Positions 1 through 11,829 of a stretch of DNA of 64,000 nucleotides are shown here, in pieces (within the stretch, counting starts at the first letter, position 1; each line of letters opens with the position of its first letter). A program made the translations under genes and the position numbers. The notes under the pieces are model-generated. The model saw only the letters and a program-made list of their open reading frames with translations. It searched no databases and had not been told where the DNA came from. Source of the DNA: Chiua virens (lineage: Eukaryota; Basidiomycota; Agaricomycetes; Boletales; Boletaceae); NCBI GenBank assembly GCA_019787685.1, contig JAHNUO010000012.1, forward strand, positions 186,001 to 250,000, given 5' to 3'.

Positions 1-584
1 GCTGTACCTGTAGTGAGGAGTAATGGTACTGCATTGATGATTGTAACTAATTGTATTGTAGTGCCTAAGGTACTACAATAAGTCTATAGTTGTTCCGGTA
101 CTTCCAGAGCACGGGAACCTCGGAACTTCCGGAAGCGGAAGCCTCGGAAGCGCGGGAACTACCCGGAACGGTCGGAACAGTTTATACATATTCCAACATG
201 TGTGACTCGGAGGTAGCCAACTCCAGATCTCCAGAGTTGTAGCGTTGGACGGGACTTGGCTTCACCGTATGTGGTGTGCCCTTGTCACAGTCTGTCCCTA
301 TATTTCGGACATGCAGAGAATGGAGGTAGATACATGACTCAACACATAAAGTAGAGTCAAGTGGAGTGAAGGCCATCAAGGACTTCTCGGAGTGTTTGGA
401 GTGAGTCGTACAAATAAACTAATATTCAGACTAAGGGTACACAGTCGGGGTACTACAGTTTATATACTCGGAGTGGAATGGAGATTAGTAACGGAGTTGG
501 TAAGAACTGAGTAAGATGGAAGATCGGGAAACTACATAGCCGGAGGTAAGTCAGGTACTGAGAAAGCTGGAGCTGTGCTCGTAA
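1..584. other. Gene-free stretch rich in CGGAA and GGAGT words
   Basis: No coding sequence is supported here. The stretch is full of short degenerate words such as CGGAA, CGGAAG and GGAGT at irregular spacing (dense around 95-240 and 390-560). These continue into the first 170 nt of the neighbouring transposase relic, where they replace the expected N-terminal DNA-binding part. It may be a decayed simple repeat. I could not find terminal inverted repeats for the transposon. Confidence 0.4.
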
Positions 585-1478
585 GTGAGACACAGGTTAT
601 GTACTAAAATAAAAGAGGGAACATATATATGTAACGGAGGTCCAGGATCACGGAGTTGCGTCCTGAGGGTGATTGACCCGGAGTTATGGTCTAAGAGAAC
701 TGGAGTTATATCCAGAGGAACGGAGAATGGAGTGGTATATGACACCCAGACCATCCACCGCCACTTGAAGAAAGCTGGTATGAAGGCTATAGTGAAGCAA
801 AAATGCCCTCTTCTTGCCCAGTGTCATAGGAGAGCAAGGATGGACTTTGCTCTAAGCCATCAGCATTGGACTGTTGAGGACTAGAAGCAAGTTATATGGT
901 CAGATGAGACCAAAATCAATCGCATTGGGTCAGATGGCAGGAAATGGGCATGGAAAAGGGCAGGAGAGGGTCTTAGTGACAGGATTGTGGAGGAAACAGT
1001 TAAGTTTGGGGGAGGATCAGTGATGCTATGGGGCTGTATGACCTGGGAAGGTGTTGGAATGGCTTGCAAGATTGATGGTAAGATGGATGCTGACCTCTAT
1101 GTGCAGATTTTGGAGAATGAACTCCAACAAACTCTGGTGGATTATGGATTTTCCCCAGAAGACATTATCTTCCAGCAGGATAATGACCCCAAGCACACCA
1201 GTAGGAAGGCTAGGGAATGGCTTGATGACCATGAATTTGAGGTCATGGTATGGCCTGCTCAGTCTCCAGACCTTAATCCCATAGAACACCTATGGTTTCT
1301 TCTCAAAAGAAGACTTGCAGAGTATCCTGAGCCAGCTAAGGGGATATTGGAACTTTGAGAGAGGATTAAAGTGAAATGGTATAAGATTGGGGTGGAGGAG
1401 TGTCAGAGATTGATTGAGAGCATGCCTAGAAGAGTTCAGGAGGTCATCAAGGCCAAAGGAGGATACACTTCATACTAA
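585..1478 (+). pseudogene. Tc1/mariner transposase relic with two in-frame stops
   Basis: One frame runs from 585 to a terminal TAA at 1476-1478 and matches the second half of a Tc1/mariner DDE transposase (cut-and-paste transposition). The HTH end (HRHLKKAG) is near 765-780. It is followed by HWTVED, WSDETK (first catalytic Asp), the glycine-rich GGGSVMLWGCM block, QQDNDPKHTS (second Asp), SPDLNPIEHLW (catalytic Glu, DD34E-like spacing) and the C-terminal RLIESMPRR...KAKGGYTSY. Two stops break it: TAG at 882-884 just before KQVIWSDE, and TGA at 1356-1358 before ERIKVKW. Both replace the tryptophan expected there, so both are G-to-A changes. The N-terminal helix-turn-helix is missing. The copy is inactive. 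Confidence 0.88.
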
Positions 1479-1680
1479 TCTGTGATACCCTTATACCAGC
1501 AACAAAACTGATGCAATGAGTACCTCATACCAATTTCGAAATATTTCCAGATATAGTAAGAATTACATAATAAGCCCATATACCATTGGAAAGCCCTGAT
1601 CAGTTAGGGGGTCTAGCATCAACAGGGCTCTTAATATTCATGCTTCAATCAAAATGCTACAAACATTGCATCAGTTTTGT

Positions 1681-1762
1681 TGCTCACTGTATGAGCACTC
1701 TTGCAACTGTTACACGTTGCATCTTGCCCTACTACGCGCCTCACCATATTCAGCTTGTTTCA
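1681..1762 (-). mobile_element. Fragment of the same LTR family as 5985-7326 and 12540-13148
   Basis: Read on the minus strand, this segment matches the first ~80 bp of the two solo LTRs: TGAAACAAGCTGAATATGG, then the block around GCAACGTGTAACAGTTGC and GAGTGCTC. The LTR terminus lies at 1762. Homology stops near 1681, so only the 5' tip survives. It probably marks a truncated or rearranged insertion. Confidence 0.7.
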
Positions 1763-2121
1763 ACACTGGTCTTTTCATTTTTTGAAAGACCAGGACCACC
1801 CAGGACTGGTCCTGCTGGACTCCTGCAACTGGACCTTAAAACACTAAGACTTGGAGTGTGTGCCACCTTATCAAGACAATGTTCAGCAAGTCACCACTAT
1901 TTAGCAAAACAAATAACTCATGAAATGTGCCCCCCCCCCAAATACTAGCAATTGAATTGGACACAAACACTGGGTTTGACTCATTGTATCACAAAACTAA
2001 CTGTATGGGGAGAATAAAGTTTGGGAATGAAGTTGAGTAAAGGCTCTGCAGATCCCTTGTAGATTGTGCCTACCTTGCACTATGAGAGATTTGAGGTTGA
2101 AATCTAGTCACTATGTCCCAA
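1763..2121. other. Gene-free, low-CpG stretch
   Basis: No recognisable gene. It contains a run of C residues near 1930 and otherwise low-CpG unique sequence. Confidence 0.3.
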
Positions 2122-2665
2122 TCAGTACAGTACATTGAGGCAGTTCCAAGGGTGACATGAAGGCAGGGTTGTATTGTTAGGGAGAACCTCATGGTGACAT
2201 ATGGACCAAGAGGGCATGTTTTTGCAAGTGGAGATAGGTTGGAAAGGAATCATAGTGGAGATGAGCAAAGGGCTTTGTGAATACAGGTTGATGTCAATGA
2301 AGATGGCATCTATGGAGAGGGAGTCTGCCACTGCCAGTGGTTGTTGTCTCTGATATGCTCTAATTTGGAAGTGTATGCAGATTTTGTAAAGGCTGACCAT
2401 CATTTGTTGTTGACCAGGACTGAAACATATGTACTGTGACTTAGAGTAAGTACATATGAGAAGGAAGTGAAATTAGATATATAGTATTTACCTAAAAATG
2501 CCAGCAGGCCTCAGTGTGACCACTGTTCTGAGCCAAAGGCTACTGGCCACAAGGACAAGCACCTTACTTTGGCTTTGAGGTCATTTTATGCATCCAAGGA
2601 TTTTTCTGGGCAAGGTGTGCATCAGCAAGGTTGATGACATCTTGACTATCCCAAGACACATCTGT
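2122..2665 (-). pseudogene. Possible remnant of an unrecognised intron-containing gene
   Basis: On the minus strand a stretch around 2660-2556 reads STDVSWDSQDVINLADAHLAQK and ends at a GTAAGG donor. A 93-codon open frame follows at 2403-2122. The composition looks protein-like rather than random. In this repeat-rich, CpG-poor block it is most likely an exon pair from a decayed transposon or host gene. I do not recognise the family. No start codon or complete structure can be assigned. Confidence 0.25.
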
Positions 2666-2669
2666 TGAG

Positions 2670-5600
2670 CAGTACAAACTAATTTCCAGATACCAGCAGC
2701 AACAGAAGCATTTATTATAACATGGGTACCATCAATATTGTCTTTGAAGTAAATGGAGGGGTCAGTTGTACACTGTATAGGTAGTCTATCAACTTATGTA
2801 CTATACATGTACTTGAGTCTTGAGAACTGAAAATGAGCTTACCTTTGGAAATGTGTCAAAAATGTCTTACTCACCTGCAAAGTTCCCTAAATAGAAAAGG
2901 ATGGAGTCAATGTGTTCTTGACCATGTCCTTTAGCTCATGTTAGATGAATTTCAATGTCAGGATTGACAATGCCAGGTGCTCATAGCCCATGCAAGGGTG
3001 GAAAAGTGGTGCATATGAGTTACCCATTGAGACATGAAATTTGAAGCTTTGAAGAGCAACTTGGAGGCAACAAGAGCAGGGGCATGCACTTGGTCTATCA
3101 ATAGAAAGTAGAGGGCAAGGTGCAGTGAGGGCATCATATCAATTATGACTTGACTTGGAATACCAGTGCTCTCACCAGCACAGGTTCTTGTGTCTTTTTA
3201 GGATGATGCCAACACACTATGTTCAAGTTACAAGTGCACACAGAGAACATGCTCTAAGTCCTCAATGTCTGAATATCACATGCAGTACTACAGTTTTACA
3301 ATGGAACTACACTGTAACATGCCCTCCAGTTTGTGCAAGGAAATATCATGAGCTGCATATCTGCAAAACAACTAGCAACACACTCAGTATCTTCATATTG
3401 AATTGCAAACATGCAGTCATCGTGAAGCAGGGTGAATATGAAAACAATCCAGTAGCAGATGTCTGCTTTATGACAGATGCCATTTCCCAAGTAATAAGAA
3501 TGGCAATTTGACCATTTTGTGTGCAGAGGCATTATTGATAAGCACCTGGCTAGTGCCTGTAATTCTCTCCAATGAGATAAGGGGGTAGGGAAGATATAAA
3601 GGGAACCAGAGATGGTTCAGAGCTCTACTCTGATGAGCTGTGTTTCATTTCAGACCTGTAAGATTTAAGTGAGCAAGGTGTGGTTGTTAGGTACCAACAA
3701 TAACTATATATTATATTTTTGACTAGTGTTGGCTCAGACTCAGACTCCTAGTCAGATCCTCTCCCAAATCATTCTCAAGGATACCAAACATTCCAAATCC
3801 AATTGATCAAGCATCAATTGGAATGTTGCCAGGTACTCTTAAAGGGTCTACTGAAAAGAACTGCTGAACTCAAAGCTCTTATTGACACGGCCATTTGAAG
3901 CATCTATATGCCAAGTACATAACTCCATTGAAATGGTGGAGAACATTTTCAAAATCCTTCTACTCTATACACTACTTTTAGATTGACTTGTCCTCAAGGT
4001 GAATTTGCAAGTCCAAAAGAATTAACAGTTCATTATGCTTGAATCCAGTTTTGCATTTGCCTCACTATCATGGCAGCAATACAAGACAAATACCACCAGC
4101 TTGAGATAGTTAAAAAGTGGAGTCCAGTTCTACAGGAAGGAGTGATGACTCAGATCAACTATATAATGAGTTGATAATGTGAGTACAAATTCTATAATGT
4201 AAGCTATTTTGAGTCTAATAGTATCTGAAGATATCCAGGAAAGATGATAATCCATTGGGCATCTCAAGACCATGTATCACCCCTGGCTTTTGTTTGTAGT
4301 GATATGAAAGCAATGAGTAGGGTGGCAAGAAACTTCCTACTGATCACACAGTCATGTGGAATGCCAATCACTCCAAGATTAGCATTCAGAATTATATGGT
4401 GGTTATATAGCAATATGTCAACTGTGTTCAAACCTCACTTTTCAAGTTGGCCCAAAAAGTGAACAAGGAGATTTTATATGGAATGGAATTTTCCCTTCAA
4501 TCTCTTGATCTTCCTGATGAGTCCATGGAAACCAATGATATCAACACCACTGGATTTGGCCTATTCACTTTGAACATCAATTCCTCCAAGTCAGATGACC
4601 ATCCTGTTTTTTCCTCTAGGAGCTCCATCAAAATGGCCAACTTTGTTCCAGACAGGGGAACAAAATCATTTGGAATACCACAAATGTTAACCAATGATTA
4701 CTAGGTGTTGGTGAAGTTTGGACTGAGGCATTAGTCCTCATGTATCTCCTCACCCTTCCAGGAAGGGGAACAGGGGTCACAAACTGGCAGTATGTCAATT
4801 TGCCATCAAGTCCATGACATCTTTTTCTTTCTAGAGTATTAGAGACACTAATCACCCAGAGCAACTACAACAAGACTACTGCTACCACAGGACTACATCC
4901 TTTGGGTTATCCCCTTTACCCTTGCCAGCATCATTTGTAAACTGCTTTGAGTCATATGACCTATCAAAACAATTGCCTATGTAGATCTTTCTAGTTGCAA
5001 CATCCCGGAAGTCTAGTCTCTGTATGCTCTCTATCTGTTCATTTCCTATGATCAATTCTGGGATAGTCACAAGTTATCAGTATCCATTTAGAACTAGTTT
5101 TCTAGAGAGCTTGATGTTCCCTTTGGTCTTCACCTTCATTACCATTTTGCTCAAGCACTATAGTTGTTACAATTTCTTTCTTTTTTTCACTTGTACTACT
5201 TCACCATACTTGATACCTAGGTATCCACGTACATTCATCTGTACTTTGCCCCTTTTCATCTTTACGTAACCCGCACTGGCATTACCCAGCTGCTTACTTT
5301 TTTCCTCTCATGTCATCATCTGATGGCATTGCTCTTACTCATTTCACTCCACATCATCATCCAATGGTTTCGCATTTGTCATTTCATCTTTGTCATCATC
5401 CATTGCCTTCACATCGTATGATTCCTCCTTTTGGCCTTTCACTCTTCCGCTCTTCTTGGCCACCCCTTTTGGACACTTGGTCCATGCACGATTCTCACAG
5501 TATAAATACCTTGCAGTGATACTCCTGTACCCTAGTTTTGATCTCCGCAATCTAGCTAAGTATCACTGCCTCCTCCTTGGGCTTAACCTAAGCCAACCTC

Positions 5601-5984
5601 AATACTATGGCCAACGCCTAGTCCCACCTCAATCACAAGAGGAAGTTCCTTGGTCTTTCAGGTATAGATTCCCAACAGGATGCTCTCAGCAATGCCTGAG
5701 TTCTACCTCATCTCACTGGTAGCAATCTGCTGACTAGTAACCCTCCTTGAACTCTTTCAGTGCACTACATATCAAGTGGTGGTTGTTCAAGTTATTGCAG
5801 CCACTTGATTACTTAGTGCTTTTGCGGCTACGCTAGGTTCTACCCAGAACTATTGTAACAATAGTAGGAATTTTTAGCATATGAAGATAGCAATGAATTA
5901 GCCAAAGTTGCCAATCAGGTTTTGGGACATGGTAGTGAGATTGCAGGCCTCAACTATGCTAAGGAGGGTAAAGATTTCAGTATG
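2670..5984. other. Long gene-poor, CpG-poor region
   Basis: Only short open frames occur (for example 3155-3511 plus, 4447-4704 plus, 5390-5722 plus) and none shows a recognisable motif. CpG is scarce through most of it. The pyrimidine bias between about 5270 and 5560 is low-complexity. I see no transposase domain, tRNA or terminal repeats. Confidence 0.35.
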
Positions 5985-6311
5985 TGAAACAAGCTGAATA
6001 TGGTAAGGTGCATAGTAGGGCAGGATGCAACATGTAACAGTTACGAGAGTGCTCATAGATGAGACAGGACCCTAAGGTTAGCTCGAGTACAGGGTTATAT
6101 GCTATTAAGCACCTGTGCATTCATCCAAAGGTGAAGATAATTCACGAGTAGTGTCGAATGACTGCTCGGGCAGAGGAGTAAGGTGTAACAAGTTAATTAT
6201 CAAACTGGGGAATCATCCCTTAGTCTGTCAGAGTATATATACTAGTACATGTGGCTGTACACTACTGTATAAGGAAAGGCCAGTAGGTAAGCATAATTAT
6301 GAATAGTCCGA

Positions 6312-7025
6312 TGTAGGAGTTAGATACTCCTTACGGTTGTAGGATACCTTTTCCTCGCTCTTCATCATGTCCTATCACCTCCTATCTCATCCGCCATCAA
6401 CTTCGTGCCAGCCTGGTTTCATTCCTAGTGTTTACAGATCATCCAAATCCATCCAAATCCAATCCGAGTCCAATCCGAGTCAATGCAATCCAATCTGGTT
6501 TCATTGTACATATTCTGCTTCATCTGATTTAACTTGTTCTATTCGATTTGGCCTTATTAAGGTCGTTACTATCCTAACACCTTTTCTTTCTTTGTCATCT
6601 ACAAGGTTTGACACTTCTTCTTAGCATACTCACCCTACATCAATCCTGTACACTTACCTAGGGTCGGATTACCTTTAACAGTCCTGGGTTATGCCCAGGA
6701 CTATAAAACCATGTTTCTAACATAAAATATCATCTTTCTGCATTCAGGAGATCTCCTGTTTACTCTCCCATGTGTGAGTTAGCTGAATAGCTTTCCGTTT
6801 ACCTCATCCTATTGTTCCTCTGCGTCTCGTCTACTTGAATCAATCCTCTCATCGCCTTACCTCCACCCGGATACTTTTTCATCAACTGCTTTTCATTCCA
6901 GATCATTCAGCAGCCTCTAGGACTCCTAGACAAACCCAAATCCTTTATTCCTTCAAGTATAACCCCCCTTGGGATGAACTTATCGCCCCACCTTTCTTCA
7001 TTACACCTATTATTAGTTTGCTACA
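6312..7025. mobile_element. Nested LTR-like insertion inside solo LTR copy A
   Basis: This 714-bp block interrupts copy A exactly where copy B is continuous. It begins TGTAGGAG and ends GCTACA, so it has TG...CA ends with a TGTAG/CTACA inverted match. It is flanked by CCGA on the left and CCAA on the right; copy B has CCGAG at the site, so this is consistent with a target duplication that has taken a G-to-A change. It contains no long reading frame. The most likely identity is a solo LTR of a second family. Confidence 0.6.
6680..6708. promoter_or_regulatory. Palindrome abutting a TATA box in the nested LTR
   Basis: AGTCCTGGG and CCCAGGACT form a 9-bp inverted repeat around a 5-nt loop at 6680-6702. 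It runs directly into TATAAAA (6702-6708). A palindrome fused to a TATA box inside an LTR-like element suggests the element's own promoter or operator. This is inference from sequence only. Confidence 0.45.
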
Positions 7026-7326
7026 CCAAGGTATCAGCTACATGAGGTATAGGTGATGCAGAGCATGTGGTGATTGCGTGACATTGACCAATTGGATATG
7101 ATCCATATGAGTCAGGTTAGGAGTCACAGTGAGTCATAAAGACTCAAGGAGTGCATGAGGCATCAACGGAAGGATCTAGCATGTGAGTACACATTGTTAA
7201 GGCATGTAATGAAATGGAAGCACATGGAGATTAATAACATGCTTTAAGGGTGTGTTGTAACCCTAGACATGTGGTAAACACATGTCATGTGAAAAAGTTA
7301 GAAGCATGGAAATCGTGTTTGTAACA

Positions 7327-8798
7327 GTATGGATTCCTCTGAATGCTGGATGGTGGAAAGGGTTGGAGCTGACTGGATTAGAAAGGTACACAATATTGAA
7401 GTTTCTTTCTAGTTGAAGGAAAAAGAGAGACATAGAAAGGTGAATAACAGGCTATCTATTATAGATCTAATACAGATGCCATTATCTCAACTTTCTGTCA
7501 CCCTATTGTATTAGCCCCTGTAGTATCTAAGATCCTGTCAACATTGTATCCTGCTTCCAGTGCAGCACCTGCTGTATTATTAATTCTCTTGGTCAAGGAT
7601 GCTGTTGGTAGGAATGTGGGTATGGGTATGGGTTGGACTTTGGATACCCATACCCACAGTGTAGGTACAGTGGGTCCATAGCAAGGTAAGGGTGATGATG
7701 ATGATGGCTTACCATGAGTGAGTGAGGTTTAGCTAAGTTAGGATAAGGTATAAGATAGCAGAATGAGTATAGATATAATGTTTAGAACAAGGTTTAGTCT
7801 ATAGTTTTAGGCTTGGTACTACTAAACCCATGGGTATACCCATGCAGAACCCTAGCTGTTGGTCAAGCAAGGTAAGGTCAGCCATGCACATGCAGGGAAA
7901 TGAAAATTACCTGAAGAAACAGAGAACAGCAGGGGGGGGTAAAAAGATATTGCAGAGTGCAAGGCTGCAAGCCATACCATTGGGATTGGAATTACACCTT
8001 TCTAATGGCCAGTTGCCATGACATGCCACCTGGCATGCTAATAGCCCACATTCCCTGCAAAACAGTCAGGCAAGAAATACCTGGCACATCAGAAACAGGC
8101 CTGGCAAAACTAGGACCCTAGGTTGTAGAGGTTTTGGGTTGCACCTACTCTTAACAGTCATGCATGCTGCCTCTTGCTAACAGCACCAACAGGGTCCTGC
8201 ATTTCAGTGGGGTGTTATATGCCACATCTCCTAGGCCTGCCACAGCCAGCATGCATGCAGTTGGGATATGACTTGTAGGTAGTGTTATGGGCAGAACTAT
8301 CTTGAGGTGGTTCTGCTAGTAGTGCTGGCAAAACTTGAACTTGACGAACAACAATTATGGATGATTAACAACAGCTATGGACAATCCAAACCACTCAACG
8401 ACATCAACAGTGCTGTATCCCACCCTCCACCATCCTGTTGGTCATGAGCAACTATGGTCACCTCATCATCAGCATGCAGTACAAGCCCTTTGTCAACCCA
8501 ATCCAACTTGTCGAAACTGTAAACATTTCCGTCTAATATGTATTCCCCACTGATGACTTCCTGCCCACTTATGTACAGTCTCCTGTTCAAATTCTGCAAA
8601 AAGTGAATCAATATCGTCCAACTAGATTGTCTCAGGTCCAGCAAGGTCTTATGAGTTGGTAGCCCAGCCCCATGAGCAGTGGAACCCAGGTAAAATTTTC
8701 TTCTAAATCCATCGCTGTCTCAAGATTGATTCCTGGCTATTTCTGTGTGTGTATATGTGCATGACAGCATTGAGTTTGCTCACCATTTGTCACCTTTG
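7327..8798. other. Gene-free repeat-rich stretch
   Basis: No gene is supported. It contains a GGGTAT-type repeat near 7616-7680, a GATGAT microsatellite near 7690 and a short segment near 7825-7855 that shares the ACCCATGCAGA...CCTA ending with other GGGTRT repeats of this window. The 90-codon minus-strand frame at 8375-8644 has no recognisable motif. Confidence 0.35.
7616..7678 (+). repeat. GGGTRT-family dispersed repeat
   Basis: GTGGGTATGGGTATGGG is followed by a TTTGGATACCCAT block. The same order of blocks occurs at 13985-14155 and, inverted, at 10950-11110. This argues for a dispersed family rather than independent microsatellites. Confidence 0.5.
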
Positions 8799-9292
8799 TC
8801 ATATGCAGATGGTAATTAGGTTGGCCCAAAATTTTCCAAGAGTTTCAAATATTGAAACTGATAAATTACAGCACTGAGGGGATTGTGTACTTCCAAGATT
8901 GGAAAACAAGCATTCAATATTGCCAGCATGTGGAACAATAGAGAGGACCGTGATTGCCAACACTTTGAGTGGATGTTCCTCAGAGGGCCTGAAGTCCTGG
9001 CAGTGCTCATTGAATTCCCATGAGATTCTGAGACCATGGATTATGTTTTTCCCAGAATAAATGTACGTGCCTTCCTTCATACATCAGGAGGTGCATCAGG
9101 ATATCCATCAACAAGGTGTTTCAGGAGGTTGTTGTTGTGACCTTGAATTTGAGTGCCCTTGGAACCTTCCTTTTCACCACAAATGTTGCATTTCCAGTAA
9201 TACCAACCTGACTTGTTATCAACTTTGTTGATTCGAGTAAAGTTCACAGTGATAAATGCAGGGACTGGCTGTCCACTGCTATTAGAGGACAT
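8799..9292 (-). pseudogene. Internally deleted hAT transposase: BED finger next to dimerisation domain
   Basis: The minus-strand frame 9292-9077 reads MSSNSSGQ and carries a BED-type zinc finger: WKCNICGEKEG followed by H...LLKHLVD, giving the C-x2-C...H...H pattern. The next minus-strand frame, 9080-8799, carries the hAT C-terminal dimerisation signature (LAITVLSIVPHAGNIECLFSNLG, then SPQCCNLSVSIFETLGKF). A complete hAT transposase has several hundred residues, including the RNase-H-like catalytic core, between these parts. Here they are adjacent and out of frame. This is an internally deleted, non-autonomous or dead element. Family assignment is from remembered hAT patterns. Confidence 0.75.
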
Positions 9293-9814
9293 GGTTGGGA
9301 GGTGGTCAGATAATTCAACTTGGTTCAGATAGCAATTATTTAGTCACTATTGCTGAATCAAGTACACTTTTGCCAGGTTCTGCCATTTGCCTGGCAATGC
9401 CAGTTCTGCCATGCCATGTGGCAGAATGGCAGACTTCTGCGAACAACAATACTTGTAGGGCATGTCCTGCACAGAAGGCACAGGGGTGGGTAGGGTATGT
9501 GGCTAGGGAATGCCCTGTGCAGTTGCATGGCATGGGCTTGTACATTTTCCCTTGGCAGTGCTAGCATTAGTAGAGTAGGGTCAGGCCATAGTGCTATAAG
9601 ATACATTATTCTTGTCATCTTAGTAATCACTAGGCTATATCCTGAGGCACTGTAATTTTGCTTTAGGATATATTCCCAACTCCTGTTATGAATTCTTGGG
9701 ATGTATTTTCTCCCACTGTGATCTATATATGGTGTGCTTCATTGCCCTGCATTTAGCTGACAAATCAATGTCACACATAGCCATCCAATTGTACCTGGAA
9801 CCTTATCAAGATTG
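9293..9814. other. Gene-free, low-CpG stretch
   Basis: Overlapping frames on both strands at 9295-9630 show no motif. Nothing else is recognised. Confidence 0.3.
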
Positions 9815-10440
9815 CTGGTAAATTCCCTGATTAGATCTCACCTACTAAATACACACCCCATTATTCAGCACCAACTATATAGTTCTATTGGCAATCCCCT
9901 TTGTTCAAGTGATTTCACTCTCCATCCCCTCTATAACCTGCTATTGCCCCTACCCTTTTCCTTCAAGTTTTATTGCTTGGTTGTCCCCCTTTCTCTTCTC
10001 CCCTTCTCACCACTATCCTCCTGAGCATCTCCACTTGTCTCTCATAGTCACATGGTCACTGCTATTCTCCTTGCCACTCACTATTCACCCTATTTCTATT
10101 TGTATGGTTTGCTCACCACTCATTATCTTCTGCTCATCATTACCACCTAGCTCCCTTCATCTGTCTCTACCCATTTGCATTCCATCCTTGAATGCTCATT
10201 CCAACATATTCCTTGTTGCACTTTTCCCATTTACCTTGCTGCCTACCTACCTCTACTGTGTCTTATTTTCCTATTTGGCATTCTGTCTTTGTTACCTACC
10301 TTCTGTATCTCCCTTATTTTCATTATTCTCAGTCTTCTTTGCCATTTCCCCATCCCTGCCTTCCTGCTTGCAAATGCTATTAGAACACTCTATCTTGATA
10401 GTACTTTTATTTTTTTCTTCCCCTTAGTGGTTTTTCCCCC
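9815..10440. repeat. Pyrimidine-rich low-complexity tract
   Basis: About 600 bp are strongly biased to C and T on the plus strand. The bias alone creates overlapping plus-strand frames (including 179 codons at 9888-10427) whose translations are only S, P, L, F and I. No codon structure or motif supports a gene. It is a polypyrimidine/polypurine tract, possibly a transposon remnant. Confidence 0.6.
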
Positions 10441-11829
10441 TTTAACATTGCATGGCAATATTCATCAGTTGATGTGTAGTACTGTATCAATGCTCAACTC
10501 ATGCAATGAGTATTCCAAGGTCCCATTTGAGAAAGATTCATAGGTAAAGCAGTGTTACCATTATAAAACTTGCAAAGTATGAGTAGTCACTGTTTTATTG
10601 ACTAACAAGCACACAAACAATGTTAGTACATAAGTGCCACTAAACTGGTTGAGTGAATGCAAGTTTATATATTTACTCAAAATATCTATCAATAATATGA
10701 ATATTGAGTACTAAGGTACTACAGAATCAAACATGATACTGTTTAACACTAATGTCTTGTACATTGTCCTGTTGGCAAACCCTGGATGATTTGATTGTAT
10801 CCCCTCCATGCCAATCAAGTCTGCCACAGCATCCCAAGTGGCAGGAATAATAATGTGCACAGAGTGAGAACAGCATACCTTGTTCTCTTCCATATCACCT
10901 AGGTCCATCAATGGTAACCTCAAGGGAACCACTCCAGAGGGAGATGAGGGTGGAGGGTAGGGATTTGCCTGTAAACCCTTGGGTATCCAGACCCCTACTC
11001 ACACCCACACCCTGTGAATACCCACACCCCCATCCCAGGTATCACCTATACATGGGGTACATATATGCAAAGATACCCCCAGGTACACCCTATAGGGGTA
11101 TATACACAGGTCCTCACATGGATTGAGTAGAACATATATAGACTATATACATATGAAGGTAAATGTAACTAGATTGCATCCCACTTCACATCCAACTCCT
11201 CCTCACCACCTACAATGTCCAGCAAGGCTACAGTTTTGAGAACATCTTCAGACATTACCAATCCAGCAGCACTCCAGTATCCAACACAGAGTAGTGCTTG
11301 AGTCAACTGCACTGATAAACAGTTATGGATGTGGCTAAGTAGCAGATGCCCCCAGCTGAACAGCTACTTGATATCAACAGACATATGTAGCTAAAAAATC
11401 CAGTCAGTGAAATAACCTAGAACTAAAGCTAGACTATGTAGTGGATAGCTGATGAGCTGAAGAGGATTGACATTCAACTGAAGAGGCAAAAACCCAAGTA
11501 AACTTTATTAGAGTTCCTTGGTCTCAATTCATGAACATAGACATTGTGAAACAACCTAGAACAACCTAGACTGTTAAAGTAGTAGTGGTTGGATGAAGAG
11601 GGGGTTCAGTCCAGTGAAGAGGCGAAAACTCCAAGAGAACTTTGTTAGAGCTCTCTGGCTTTGATTCATGGGGTTTATATACTACATGGATGTCGGAGTT
11701 CTAATCTGAGTATGAACTACATAGATAAGCATACAGTATCCTATTGGATGATAAGGTATGAATATATATGAGTCATAGATAAGGGAAATGAATAGATAGA
11801 AGTGTATGTGTGTGAATATATGGCAACCA
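10441..11829. other. Gene-free repeat-containing stretch
   Basis: No gene is supported. Two related segments around 11457-11545 and 11592-11680 share GAAGAG...CAGTGAAGAGGC-like and AGAG(T)T...CTTTGG-like wording, suggesting a local direct duplication. A GGGTRT repeat lies at 10950-11110. Confidence 0.3.
10950..11110 (-). repeat. GGGTRT-family dispersed repeat (inverted copy)
   Basis: On the minus strand this reads GGTGTGGGTATTC, GGGTGTGGGTGTGAG, GGGGTCTGGATACCCAAGGG, then a TTTACAGGCAAATCCCTACC ending. That is the same order as the copies at 7616 and 13985. It is followed by clusters of ATACCCC words. Confidence 0.45.

Larger units (their letters stand above)
5985..7326 (+). mobile_element. 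Solo LTR (copy A) with a nested insertion, 5-bp target duplication
   Basis: The element starts TGAAACAAGC and ends TTTGTAACA (TG...CA), like copy B at 12540-13148. It is flanked by a perfect 5-bp direct repeat GTATG (5980-5984 and 7327-7331). Without the insert at about 6312-7025 it aligns with copy B along its whole length. No internal retrotransposon genes or second LTR are visible, so it is a solo LTR left by recombination. At many sites where copy B has CG, this copy has TG or CA, which indicates deamination of methylated CpG. A TATATATACT promoter-like motif lies near 6233-6243. Confidence 0.88.

Noticed and set aside
9888..10427. 179-codon plus-strand frame rich in Ser, Pro, Leu, Phe
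   Set aside because: It lies wholly in a C/T-rich tract; all three plus frames are long there and none has a motif.
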